The notes beneath the pieces are model-generated. The model was not told the origin of the DNA. It searched no databases and worked only from the letters and a program-made list of their open reading frames with translations. Below are positions 52,338 to 60,488 of a DNA stretch of 64,000 nt, in pieces; within the stretch, counting starts at the first letter, position 1; each line of letters opens with the position of its first letter. Origin of the DNA: Bryopsis sp. KO-2023 (Eukaryota > Chlorophyta > Ulvophyceae > Bryopsidales > Bryopsidaceae). A program made the translations under genes and the position numbers. The stretch covers positions 3,224,001 to 3,288,000 of the forward strand of contig BSYQ01000012.1 of the NCBI GenBank assembly GCA_030272585.1. Direction: 5' to 3'.

Positions 52338-52820
52338 ATGAGTTTTGGTAGACCTGTAGCAGTGAGAAGTAGCGAAAGTGAGGCAGAAACAGACGAGGAA
52401 ACTGTGATTCAGGGTGAGGCAGAGTTTCAGGGAAACCTGCCACCTGATCTGTTTACTTTCGCAGGGGACTGGGTTCCAGCTCCTTACAGGTTACCCAGAC
52501 CGGTGCAGGTTCTGGGTCCAGTGAGACACCCGTTGGCAGTGGTGCCACCACCTCCTCTCAGAGCGCCTCCTCACGGCCACAGAAAGGCAGAACGCAGTGG
52601 TAACGTCATCAGATACTACGACTGTTCTGATCCTCAGTGTCCTATCTACAGATTGCAGAGGGCAACGCAGGAGAGGCGTGAGCAGAACGAGCAGAGGCGT
52701 GAGCAGAACGAGCTGAGGCGCAGAAGGAATGTCAGGCGGGGAGGAGCAGATGGGGGTACCAGCCCCAGATCCTTTCGATCTGCAGGCAATGAGGCAGATG
52801 ATAACAGATCTGCAGAATGA
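52338..52820 (+). CDS. Gypsy accessory ORF2, 160 aa, paralogous to ORF1
   Basis: ATG at 52338 (MSFGRPVAVRSSESEAETDE). The acidic N-terminus, Pro-rich middle (VVPPPPLRAPP) and RYYDCSDPQCPIYRLQRATQ correspond to ORF1, then comes an Arg/Glu/Gln tract built on REQNEQR repeats. The last 92 bases overlap the start of gag in another frame. Confidence 0.55.
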   Translation: MSFGRPVAVRSSESEAETDEETVIQGEAEFQGNLPPDLFTFAGDWVPAPYRLPRPVQVLGPVRHPLAVVPPPPLRAPPHGHRKAERSGNVIRYYDCSDPQCPIYRLQRATQERREQNEQRREQNELRRRRNVRRGGADGGTSPRSFRSAGNEADDNRSAE

Positions 52821-53922
52821 AGTCCTTCACCTGAGGAATGTTGCTGCAAATGTCAACCATCAGATGAATGATGTGGTGCAGCAGGCTGTGGCAGAAAGGT
52901 TGCCTCAGCCACAGGCTCCAGCAGCACTGGGCAAGGCCAGAGCAAAGACACCAGATGCTTGGTATGGTGACCCTGGTGATATCCCACTGAATGAGTGGCA
53001 GGTGCAGTTACAGACATATTTTGATGTGACAGGCACAAGGGATGTAGAGCAGCAGGTTTTAGTGGCTGCAGGATCACTCAGGGGAGCTGCAGGTACTTGG
53101 TGGAGAGGCAGATATGAGGCTGCTCTTGCAGGCCACCAGGAACTGCCTCAGTCACTTGTTGCTTTGGTTGAACAGCTGAGACAGGAGTTTGGCAAGGTGA
53201 ACGAGAACCGTGACTTCAGAAGAGAGTGGTCTCGGTTGCGTCAGGGGCGACTTTCGGTTGCTGAGTATGTACACAAGTTTCGCAGGCTCACACTGCAGAT
53301 TCATGACAGCAATCCTGGGGAAAAGCTCTTCAGGTTCATGGAGGGTCTGCACGAGCGTCTGCGGACGAAGGTTGAGATGGAAGATCCCAACACCCTCGAA
53401 AGAGCGATCGCGCTGGCGGCGACCTGGGAAGGTCCTCTTGAAAACTACCACAGAGATCGCAGTCCCAGCAGCAGACGCGCAAGGTCGCGCAGGGACAGAT
53501 CGAAGAGTCGTGGCAGGTCGTTCAGCAGAGGCAGATCCCAGAGCAGAGGTCGCAGTAGCAGTCGAGGAAGGTATAACACCGAACGCGACAGGTACCACCC
53601 GCAGCGTCAGGCACCACACTTAGGTGATCGTATGGAGGTTGATGGCCTCCAGCGTAACCGCGTGGGGTTTGATGTCAGGGAAGGTCGCAGCGGCAGTAGA
53701 GGTCGCAGCGGCAGTCGCGGTGGTGATCGCAGTTACAGTCGCAGTAAAAGCAGAGGACGCAGTGGCAGTCCTCGCAGACACCAGAGGCAGAAACGAGGAG
53801 GAACTGGAGAGGGTTCCTCAGACAGGAGGAGCAGAATGGATATGGGCAGATCAGCAGCCCATGTTGATTGTTACAGGTGTGGCAAGAAAGGCCACTTCGC
53901 CGCTGACTGCTCGGAAAACTAA
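52729..53922 (+). CDS. gag: Gag of the gypsy element, 397 aa
   Basis: Capsid/nucleocapsid protein that would assemble the particle and package RNA. ATG at 52729 inside ORF2. Helical N-terminus (residues 15-60), retrotransposon Gag capsid region about 75-245 (PLNEWQVQLQTYF, GTWWRGRYEAAL, REWSRLRQGRLSVAEYVHKF), a long RS-like Arg/Ser/Gly region (245-370) made of GRSxSRGRS repeats, and a zinc knuckle CYRCGKKGHFAADC near residues 381-394. The stop comes 14 bases after the pol frame opens. Confidence 0.95.
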   Translation: MSGGEEQMGVPAPDPFDLQAMRQMITDLQNEVLHLRNVAANVNHQMNDVVQQAVAERLPQPQAPAALGKARAKTPDAWYGDPGDIPLNEWQVQLQTYFDVTGTRDVEQQVLVAAGSLRGAAGTWWRGRYEAALAGHQELPQSLVALVEQLRQEFGKVNENRDFRREWSRLRQGRLSVAEYVHKFRRLTLQIHDSNPGEKLFRFMEGLHERLRTKVEMEDPNTLERAIALAATWEGPLENYHRDRSPSSRRARSRRDRSKSRGRSFSRGRSQSRGRSSSRGRYNTERDRYHPQRQAPHLGDRMEVDGLQRNRVGFDVREGRSGSRGRSGSRGGDRSYSRSKSRGRSGSPRRHQRQKRGGTGEGSSDRRSRMDMGRSAAHVDCYRCGKKGHFAADCSEN

Positions 53923-56900
53923 AGAGGTCAAGGGCTGGAGAGTCCCTTGGCCGGAATGAAAAGGTGAAGGAGGACAGAAGAGGAGTGTGGGAGGGCCGGC
54001 GTAGCCACCCACACAAGCAGGCTACCATGGGGAGGGTAGCATCTGTTTCAGGGAAGCAGAACCCGGCAGGTGGTGTGCCTTGTGAAGCCACACCGAAAGG
54101 GAAGGTCGGTCGTTTGGAAAACGTTGAATTGGCGGGTACTCTGTTGAAGGCAGAGTCTCCTGCAAGTAGGTCAGTGGATGAATTGGCGGGTACTCTGCTG
54201 GAGGCAGAGTCTCCTGCAAGTAGGTCAGTGGATGAATTGGCGGGTACTCTGCTGGAGGCAGAGTCTCCTGCAAGTAGGTCAGTGGATGAATTGGCGGGTA
54301 CTCTGTTGGAGGCAGAGTCTCCTGCGAGTAGGTCAGTGGATGAATTAGTGGGTGCTGCTGCAGGGGCAGTAGCATCTGCAGGAATTTTGAAGGAGGTTTC
54401 CGGGAATGAGGAGGCTGGTCGGTCGAGTGGAACCACCACCTCTCAGGTCCCTGAGGCAGGAGGTGCAGGGCCAGGCGGGGCCACACCTGACCTGCATGAG
54501 TTTTCTGTGCATGTGAGTGCTGACAGTGATCTGAGGGCAGACGCTGCAGACTCGTTTTCAGTGAGAGAGGAATCTGAGCTGGGCAGACCTAATGAAGTTT
54601 GCTTTCAAGGACATAGCTTAGATGAACCCCCACTTTTGAAGTTGAGAGGAGTCCATGGGGGGACTCAAGGGATGTTGAAGACCACAGGAACTGTGGCAGG
54701 TTGTTTTTCTCGAATATTGATAGATAGTGGGGCAACTGACAATTTTGTTTCAAAAGATTGGTTGCTTGAAAATGGCATTCAGACAGAAGCTGCTGAGGTA
54801 CTGACTGAGGTGCAGTTAGCAGATGGTAAAACCTCAGAAAAGGTAGAAAAAGAGCTGCAGGCCAGTGTCAAAATGGGCAGGTTTGTATCAGAGGAAAAGA
54901 TGTATGCCATAACACTAGGGAGGTACGACCTGGTGTTAGGAATGTCTTGGTTAAGCAAACACAACCCTGTTATAGATTGGCAAAAGAAGTTGTTGGTCTT
55001 GCAGACACCTCAGGGAGCAGTCAATCTCAGAATGCAGACTGGTAGAGTAGAGGATTGCAGTACAGCAGAGTTGGATCTGATGTCTGCAGCAGAGTTCGCA
55101 CAGGCTGCTCGCAAGGGCAGACCTATATATTTACTTCATTTGAGAGAAGTGGATGTTGAGCATGCAATAAATGGATTAGAAAGTACTGAAGCAGTAAAAG
55201 GAAGTTTTGCAGATACAGTCTCAGAGGAAGAAAGAGAAGCTTTGCAGTTGGAAAAAGAAATCAGAAAAGAGTTTCAGGATTTGTTCAAAGAAGAACTGCC
55301 TCAGGAGTTACCTCCTGACAGAGGTGTTAACCACAAGATAGAACTTGTGGAAGGGGCAGAACCAGTAAAGAAGGGACTTTACAGGGCTAGTTTTGCAGAA
55401 AGAGAAGAACTGAAAAAGCAGTTGGCAGAGTTGCTGAAACAGGGTTTTATCAGACCTAGCAAGTCACCCTGGGGATCACCAGTTTTATTCGTTCCAAAGA
55501 AAAATGGGAAGTTGAGAATGTGTGTCGATTTCAGGGCACTGAATAAACTGACAGTGAAAAACAGGTATCCTATTCCAAGGATTGAGGAGTTGCTAGATCA
55601 GATTCAGGGAGCTCGTTGTTTCAGTAAAATAGATCTCTGCTCAGGTTATCATCAAGTGCGGTTGGACCCTGCAGATTCAGAAAAGACGGCCTTCCGCACT
55701 AGATATGGGCTTTTTGAATATGTGGTTCTTCCTTTTGGGCTGACAAATGCCCCTGCCACCTTTATGAACACCATGAACCATGTTCTTCATGATTTCTTGG
55801 ATATTTTCTGCATAGTTTATTTGGATGACATTTTGGTTTACAGCAGGAATTGGGCTGAACACAAGGTTCACTTGCAGAAAGTGTTGCAGAGATTGAGGGA
55901 ACAGAAACTGTATGCTTCAGCTACTAAGTGTGATATCTGCAAGATGCAGGTGGAGTTTTTGGGGCATGAAGTGAGTGCTGCAGGTATACAGGTGTTGCAG
56001 AGCAAAGTGCAGATCATCAGGGACTGGCCTCCCTTAACGTCAGTGAAGGACCTCAGATCCTTCCTTGGCCTGGCAAATTACTACAGAAGGTTCATCAAGG
56101 ACTTCTCTGCCAGGGCTAAGCCATTGACTGCCTTGCTGAAGAAGGAAGCAAGCTGGCAATGGACAGAAAGGGAAGCTGCGTCAATGCAGGATATTAAGGA
56201 GGCATTGATGTCTGCACCAGTGTTGTTGGTGCCTGACCCAGGATTGAAGTTTGAAGTCACCACTGATGCTTCAGACTATGCTATTGGAGCAGTCCTTACA
56301 CAGGACCATGGACAGGGTCAGCAGCCTGTGGCCTATGAAAGCAGGAAACTGCAACCTGCAGAACTGAATTATGCTACCCATGAGAAGGAGCTCTTGGCCA
56401 TTGTACATGCACTCAAGGTGTGGAGGCACTATCTGGATGCTCAGGAATTTGTGGTGCACACTGATCATGCACCACTGAAGTATCTGCAGACTCAGCCTCA
56501 GTTGTCCAAGAGGCAGGCAAGGTGGATGGAGACCTTGCAATCCTTCAAGTTTGAGATCAAATACAGGCCTGGAAGAGATAATGTGGTGGCAGATGCACTG
56601 AGCAGGGCCACACATCAGACTGCAAAGGAGCAGCCTGAAGTTAATGCACAAGCAAGATTGGACCTGACCCAGGGATTTCAGGAGGAGGTCAAGGAGGCCT
56701 ATCAAAAGGATCCTTTATGCAAGCAATTGATTGAGGCAAACTACAGACCAGCTCATGTAAAGTGGGATGGTCAGAGGCTTTGGAGAAGGGTTTGCAATGC
56801 CTGGAAATGGTGGATACCTGATGCAGACGGGCTCAGGGAGAAGTTGCTCCATGACTGCCATGAATCAGCATTGGCAGGACATCTGGGCAGACGAAAAACG

Positions 56901-58115
56901 CTGGTCAGAGTGCAGGCGCATTATTTCTGGCCACGCATTTCAGGCACAGTACAGAAGTATGTCAAGAATTGCATCCCCTGTCAGAGAAATAAGGCTTCTA
57001 ATCAGAGGCCTTTGGGTAAGCTGCAGCCTCTGCCTATTCCTGATGGCAGGTGGTCCAGTGTTTCAATGGATTTTGTAGGCCCTTTGCCTAAAACCAGGAA
57101 GGGGTCAGATTATTTGCTTGTGGTAGTGGACAGATTCAGTAAGATGTTGCGCTTGATTCCAACCAAACAAACGGTAACTGCAGCAGGGGTTGCAGATTTA
57201 TTCTTTCAGAATGTAGTTCGTTTCTTTGGGTTGCCTCAAGAGATTGTTTCGGATAGAGACAGTCGGTTCACTAGTAATTTTTGGAGAGCTCTGTGGAAGA
57301 GAGCAAATACTAGATTGGCAATGTCTAGTAGTTACCACCCTGAGACAGACGGGCAGACAGAAAGGGCTAACAGAACTGTGCAGGAGATTCTGCGAAGTTA
57401 TGTTGAGCCTGCAGGTGCAGATTGGGAAGAGCATTTGGCTGCTGCAGAGTTTGCTTACAACTCCAGCATCAATGCCACTACAGGATTCTCTCCCTTTTTC
57501 CTTATGTACGGGCAGAATCCCCGAACTCCTGCAAGTGCTGTAGCAACTACAGCCTGCCCTGCGGTGGATGATTGGTGGACTACTTGGCAACAAGCTCTGC
57601 TTGCTGGCAGAGACAACATTGCTCAAGCTCAAGATCGACAACGCCAGGTGGCGGATCAAACCAGGCGGGGAGGGGGCTTTGAGCCAGGCGAAAAAGTTTT
57701 TCTGGCAACCAAGGACTTACCCCTACCTGATGTGCTGAGCAGGAAACTAACTGCAAAGTTCTGTGGGCCATTTGAGGTGGTAGAAAGGCTGTCAGAGGTG
57801 GCAGTCAGGTTGAGGCTGCCAGGGCATTGGCGAATCCATGATGTGTTTCATGTGTCCAAGCTGAAGCCTGCCTTTATTGATCAGGAGGGCAGTTTTCCAG
57901 CCAGGAGGACACATGCACTGCAGCCTGAACCAGAGCTGGTTGAGGGGCAAGAGGAATACCTGGTGGACAGGATTCTTGCAGAAAGGACTGTCAGAGGCAG
58001 GAAGCAGTACCTTGTCAGGTGGCAGGGCTATGACCAATCAGAGGATACGTGGGAGCCTGCCAGAAACTTGCGAAATGCACCGGACAAGTTACGTGAGTTT
58101 GAGATGAGGAGCTGA
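53907..58115 (+). CDS. pol: Pol of the gypsy element (PR-RT-RH-INT-chromodomain)
   Basis: Frame open from 53907, in the -1 frame relative to gag and overlapping it by about 16 bases; no ATG at the start, so a frameshift is likely. Residues counted from 53964: four 18-aa repeats (ELAGTLLEAESPASRSVD) at 54-126, protease LIDSGATDNF about 251, reverse transcriptase about 480-680 with YLDDILVYS at 618, RNase H about 760-890 (TTDASDYA, HEKELLAI, HTDHAPL), integrase HHCC about 962-1010, catalytic D (SMDFVGPL 1033), D (SDRDSRF 1095), E (TDGQTERANRT 1131), and a chromodomain at the end (EYLVDRILAERTVRGRKQYL...TWEPARNL). Every catalytic residue is present. The chromodomain would steer integration to marked chromatin. 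Confidence 0.95.
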   Translation: MLGKLKRSRAGESLGRNEKVKEDRRGVWEGRRSHPHKQATMGRVASVSGKQNPAGGVPCEATPKGKVGRLENVELAGTLLKAESPASRSVDELAGTLLEAESPASRSVDELAGTLLEAESPASRSVDELAGTLLEAESPASRSVDELVGAAAGAVASAGILKEVSGNEEAGRSSGTTTSQVPEAGGAGPGGATPDLHEFSVHVSADSDLRADAADSFSVREESELGRPNEVCFQGHSLDEPPLLKLRGVHGGTQGMLKTTGTVAGCFSRILIDSGATDNFVSKDWLLENGIQTEAAEVLTEVQLADGKTSEKVEKELQASVKMGRFVSEEKMYAITLGRYDLVLGMSWLSKHNPVIDWQKKLLVLQTPQGAVNLRMQTGRVEDCSTAELDLMSAAEFAQAARKGRPIYLLHLREVDVEHAINGLESTEAVKGSFADTVSEEEREALQLEKEIRKEFQDLFKEELPQELPPDRGVNHKIELVEGAEPVKKGLYRASFAEREELKKQLAELLKQGFIRPSKSPWGSPVLFVPKKNGKLRMCVDFRALNKLTVKNRYPIPRIEELLDQIQGARCFSKIDLCSGYHQVRLDPADSEKTAFRTRYGLFEYVVLPFGLTNAPATFMNTMNHVLHDFLDIFCIVYLDDILVYSRNWAEHKVHLQKVLQRLREQKLYASATKCDICKMQVEFLGHEVSAAGIQVLQSKVQIIRDWPPLTSVKDLRSFLGLANYYRRFIKDFSARAKPLTALLKKEASWQWTEREAASMQDIKEALMSAPVLLVPDPGLKFEVTTDASDYAIGAVLTQDHGQGQQPVAYESRKLQPAELNYATHEKELLAIVHALKVWRHYLDAQEFVVHTDHAPLKYLQTQPQLSKRQARWMETLQSFKFEIKYRPGRDNVVADALSRATHQTAKEQPEVNAQARLDLTQGFQEEVKEAYQKDPLCKQLIEANYRPAHVKWDGQRLWRRVCNAWKWWIPDADGLREKLLHDCHESALAGHLGRRKTLVRVQAHYFWPRISGTVQKYVKNCIPCQRNKASNQRPLGKLQPLPIPDGRWSSVSMDFVGPLPKTRKGSDYLLVVVDRFSKMLRLIPTKQTVTAAGVADLFFQNVVRFFGLPQEIVSDRDSRFTSNFWRALWKRANTRLAMSSSYHPETDGQTERANRTVQEILRSYVEPAGADWEEHLAAAEFAYNSSINATTGFSPFFLMYGQNPRTPASAVATTACPAVDDWWTTWQQALLAGRDNIAQAQDRQRQVADQTRRGGGFEPGEKVFLATKDLPLPDVLSRKLTAKFCGPFEVVERLSEVAVRLRLPGHWRIHDVFHVSKLKPAFIDQEGSFPARRTHALQPEPELVEGQEEYLVDRILAERTVRGRKQYLVRWQGYDQSEDTWEPARNLRNAPDKLREFEMRS
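54126..54341 (+). repeat. 54-bp tandem repeat inside pol
   Basis: Four nearly identical 54-bp units starting gaattggcgggtactctg; in frame, they encode the 18-aa repeat described in the pol entry, and a fifth degenerate unit follows. Confidence 0.9.
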
Positions 58116-58288
58116 AAGGACTTGGCCAAGCAGAGGTGACAGGTTGATACCTCTGACAGACTGAATCAACCCCGACAGAAACGGAAATAGGAGTGCAGTA
58201 TACTGCAGCAGGAAACTGTCTAGCAAGTTACGTGCGCAGAGCAGGAAGAGAGAAAGAGGAGCCTATCGTTCGAAAGGAAGGAGTCAAC

Positions 58289-59149
58289 ATGGAACCAGCA
58301 AACCAGGCCGCCCTTATCGTCTCAACCCCCGCTAGCAGCAGTGAACCAGCAGAGGCTGCCCCTGTGGTTATCCCTGCGGTAGCGGTGGAGAAAGCCGACG
58401 TGATCGAGGGGGCAGATGAGGTTGTGGCGTTTGAGGAGGCGGTGCAGGTCCTGCGGAAGAGGGCAGTCGACGTTGCGGAGTTGGAAAGGCTGAGGAGCAA
58501 GTGTCAAAAGGTGGAGCAGGAAAAGTGGAAGCTGCAAGGGTCTCTGAGTGCTGCCGAGAGTGAGCTGAAAGCGTGGCGAGAGTGGGCGAAGAAAATGCCG
58601 GTAACGCGGTTGGATTCCGAAGAGGAGTTGTCCTTCGGCTTCCTGGACACAGGGCTCCCTGAACCAGAAAAACCTGCAGCAGACCAAAAGAGTGAGATGG
58701 AGACGGCGCTGAAAGAAACGGGACGTGGCTGTTCGCTTTGCTTCAAGACGGCGAGGTCTCTTGGGGCACCAGTGCGGGAGCTTCCATGTGGGAAGCACCG
58801 GGTATGCTGCAGGGACCTCTGTGTCCAGAGACTCTGGTACGCGCCAGACGTAACGGTGGAGAGGACGAACCCAGACGGGAGCTTGGAGGTGGTTGGACGA
58901 CTCAGTGGAACGCGAAAGGGGGTCTCGGTGGATGCGACGAAAGAGTGCGGGCTGTGCAAGCTGCGGGAGCACACGGTCATGGCGCCGAGGGTGCTGACGT
59001 CTTTGCGGATTGCGGTCATCAGTCCACCCCTGCCAACGCAGCCAGCCTCCCCGGGACGAACCAATCGTGACTGCGTGCCGCTTCGAGAGATCCGCTGGAG
59101 TGTGCCCGCGCTTGCGCCAAAGAGGGGCTTGAAACGTCCGGCGACCTGA
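58289..59149 (+). CDS. ORF C: 3' accessory protein, coiled coil plus RING-like zinc array, 286 aa
   Basis: Unknown function. Start set at the first in-frame ATG (MEPANQAALIVSTPASSSEP); the frame extends upstream only with a GTG. Order: low-complexity Ala/Val/Glu region, coiled coil about residues 55-105 (ELERLRSKCQKVEQEKWKLQ), acidic linker, then CSLC - 15 aa - C-GK-H-RV-C-CRDL-C - about 41 aa - CGLC. This is the same CX2C...CX2HX2CX4C...CX2C array as in ORF A, and close to ORF B. A Pro-rich tail with basic end (KRGLKRP) follows. It lies after pol and before the 3' LTR, where retroelements carry env or regulatory genes, but has no signal peptide or membrane helix. Probably translated from a spliced or subgenomic RNA. 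Confidence 0.7.
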   Translation: MEPANQAALIVSTPASSSEPAEAAPVVIPAVAVEKADVIEGADEVVAFEEAVQVLRKRAVDVAELERLRSKCQKVEQEKWKLQGSLSAAESELKAWREWAKKMPVTRLDSEEELSFGFLDTGLPEPEKPAADQKSEMETALKETGRGCSLCFKTARSLGAPVRELPCGKHRVCCRDLCVQRLWYAPDVTVERTNPDGSLEVVGRLSGTRKGVSVDATKECGLCKLREHTVMAPRVLTSLRIAVISPPLPTQPASPGRTNRDCVPLREIRWSVPALAPKRGLKRPAT

Positions 59150-60127
59150 GGCAGGAATCGACAGGAGGTGTGATCATGGGAGTTGTGGCAGGATTTGAAT
59201 GTGGTTTGCTCAGTGGGTGCAGTGAAAGAGTTGGTGATTTGGGGCTGTCCAGTTTCTGGTGATCAGTGTGTTGGAAGTGGAATTTTTCAGGCAGGGTTAA
59301 ACCCTTAGGGCTGTCCAGTTTCTGGTGATCAGTGTGTTGGAGGTGGACAAGGATTTCTTTTGCAGTTTCTGATCAGGTTGAGATGAAAACTCTGAAGTTT
59401 GCAACCTGTTTTTGGTTATGGAAATGGTTCACCTGTTGATACATTGCAAGTCCAGCAGGGTTAAGATGTTATTGCTAGAGAATTCCAATCTGAAATAAGA
59501 GTGGCTGAATTAACCAAAGGGGGAGTAAAGAATTGCATGGTGACCTTTGAAGGAAGTCCAGTCAAATGGATTTTTATCTTTGTGAGGTTGGTATTTGTTG
59601 CCACTGGAGTATGGCTGATTAAAAGGGCAGATACAACAACCTGCATAGGAGTTTTTATTTTAGTTTTGAATGTGGAAATTGGTTTGGCAAATCAGTGGCA
59701 GAATTACAACACTTGAGGGGCTGGAAAATGAGAAATTTGGGTTCTATGTTAGACTGCAGATGGAGTGCATTGTTTGCTTGAAAGAAGGACTCTGATTTCT
59801 ATATTACAGGTCCATGGATAGTTTGTTGTGCTGAAACATTTGTGTGGGGAATTTGGTCCCTGTGAAAGTTATGGTTGTGTCAGAGTTAGCAATTTCCAGT
59901 GGCAGGACTTGGGATGATTACATTCATTTTTGGACTTGATTATCAGTGACTGAAATCTGAAAGATGTTTTATTTTAATTCAATACATTGGGTTTGGTCTG
60001 AGTTGCAGATATGAGTTTTCATTGGCAGAAGTGTGGACTGGAAGTTATTCACTGATATGGGTTTTCCTTAGCACTTACAGTCTTGGGGTTTTTCCTTTCT
60101 AAGTTGCAGTAGGGGCTACTGCAGTTC
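59150..60127 (+). other. 3' untranslated region of the gypsy element
   Basis: Contains a direct repeat of gggctgtccagtttctggtg (59243 and 59309). One 71-codon ORF with a hydrophobic stretch (59501-59716; no ATG at its start beyond ATGgtgacc) is probably incidental. Confidence 0.5.
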
Positions 60128-60140
60128 AGGTGGGGAGGAA

Positions 60141-60488
60141 TGTAGTGAATCGCCTGATTCAGAGCCTGCTGGGCCCTGAATCAGGAGGTCTGACTGTAGG
60201 TTGGCGAGCTGGCAGCTCAGCAGGTGTCCCTGCTGAACTGGCAGCTCAGAACATTCTGTGATCTGACCTGATACAGTGATGGGTTCACTGTGTCAGCTCA
60301 GTAGTTGTCTGATCAGGGGATCAGGTCTTGTCAGAGGTGCTGCAGCAGGGTATTTGAGCAGCGCCTCTAGGGTATTGGTACACTTGGTTTTAACCTAGCT
60401 TTAACCTTGTTCGGAGTGCTTTGCACCTTGGTCTCCTTTGTTTCACCTTCAGCTTGGCTGGCAGACTTGCAGAGTCGCAGCCGTTGCA
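60141..60488 (+). repeat. 3' LTR of the gypsy element
   Basis: Same length and sequence as the 5' LTR; preceded by the purine-rich tract and followed by the duplicated CTCAT. Confidence 0.95.

Larger units (their letters stand above)
51204..60488 (+). mobile_element. Complete Ty3/gypsy (chromovirus-type) retrotransposon, 9.3 kb
   Basis: Two 348-bp LTRs that I read as identical, TG...CA ends, 5-bp duplication CTCAT (51199-51203, 60489-60493), a primer-binding site TGGTTTCGGAGC at 51553-51564, and a purine tract aggtggggaggaa ending at 60140. It carries five ORFs: two small ones upstream of gag, gag, pol with an integrase chromodomain, and a 3' accessory ORF. All are open, so the element looks recently active. 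The leader 51800-51965 has an 85-bp direct repeat (caggcgcaggttttgcgcagcag at 51809 and 51893). Confidence 0.95.

Noticed and set aside
59501..59716. Env-like small membrane protein at the 3' end of the gypsy element
   Set aside because: One short hydrophobic stretch only; no signal peptide, no cysteine pattern, and a non-ATG start.
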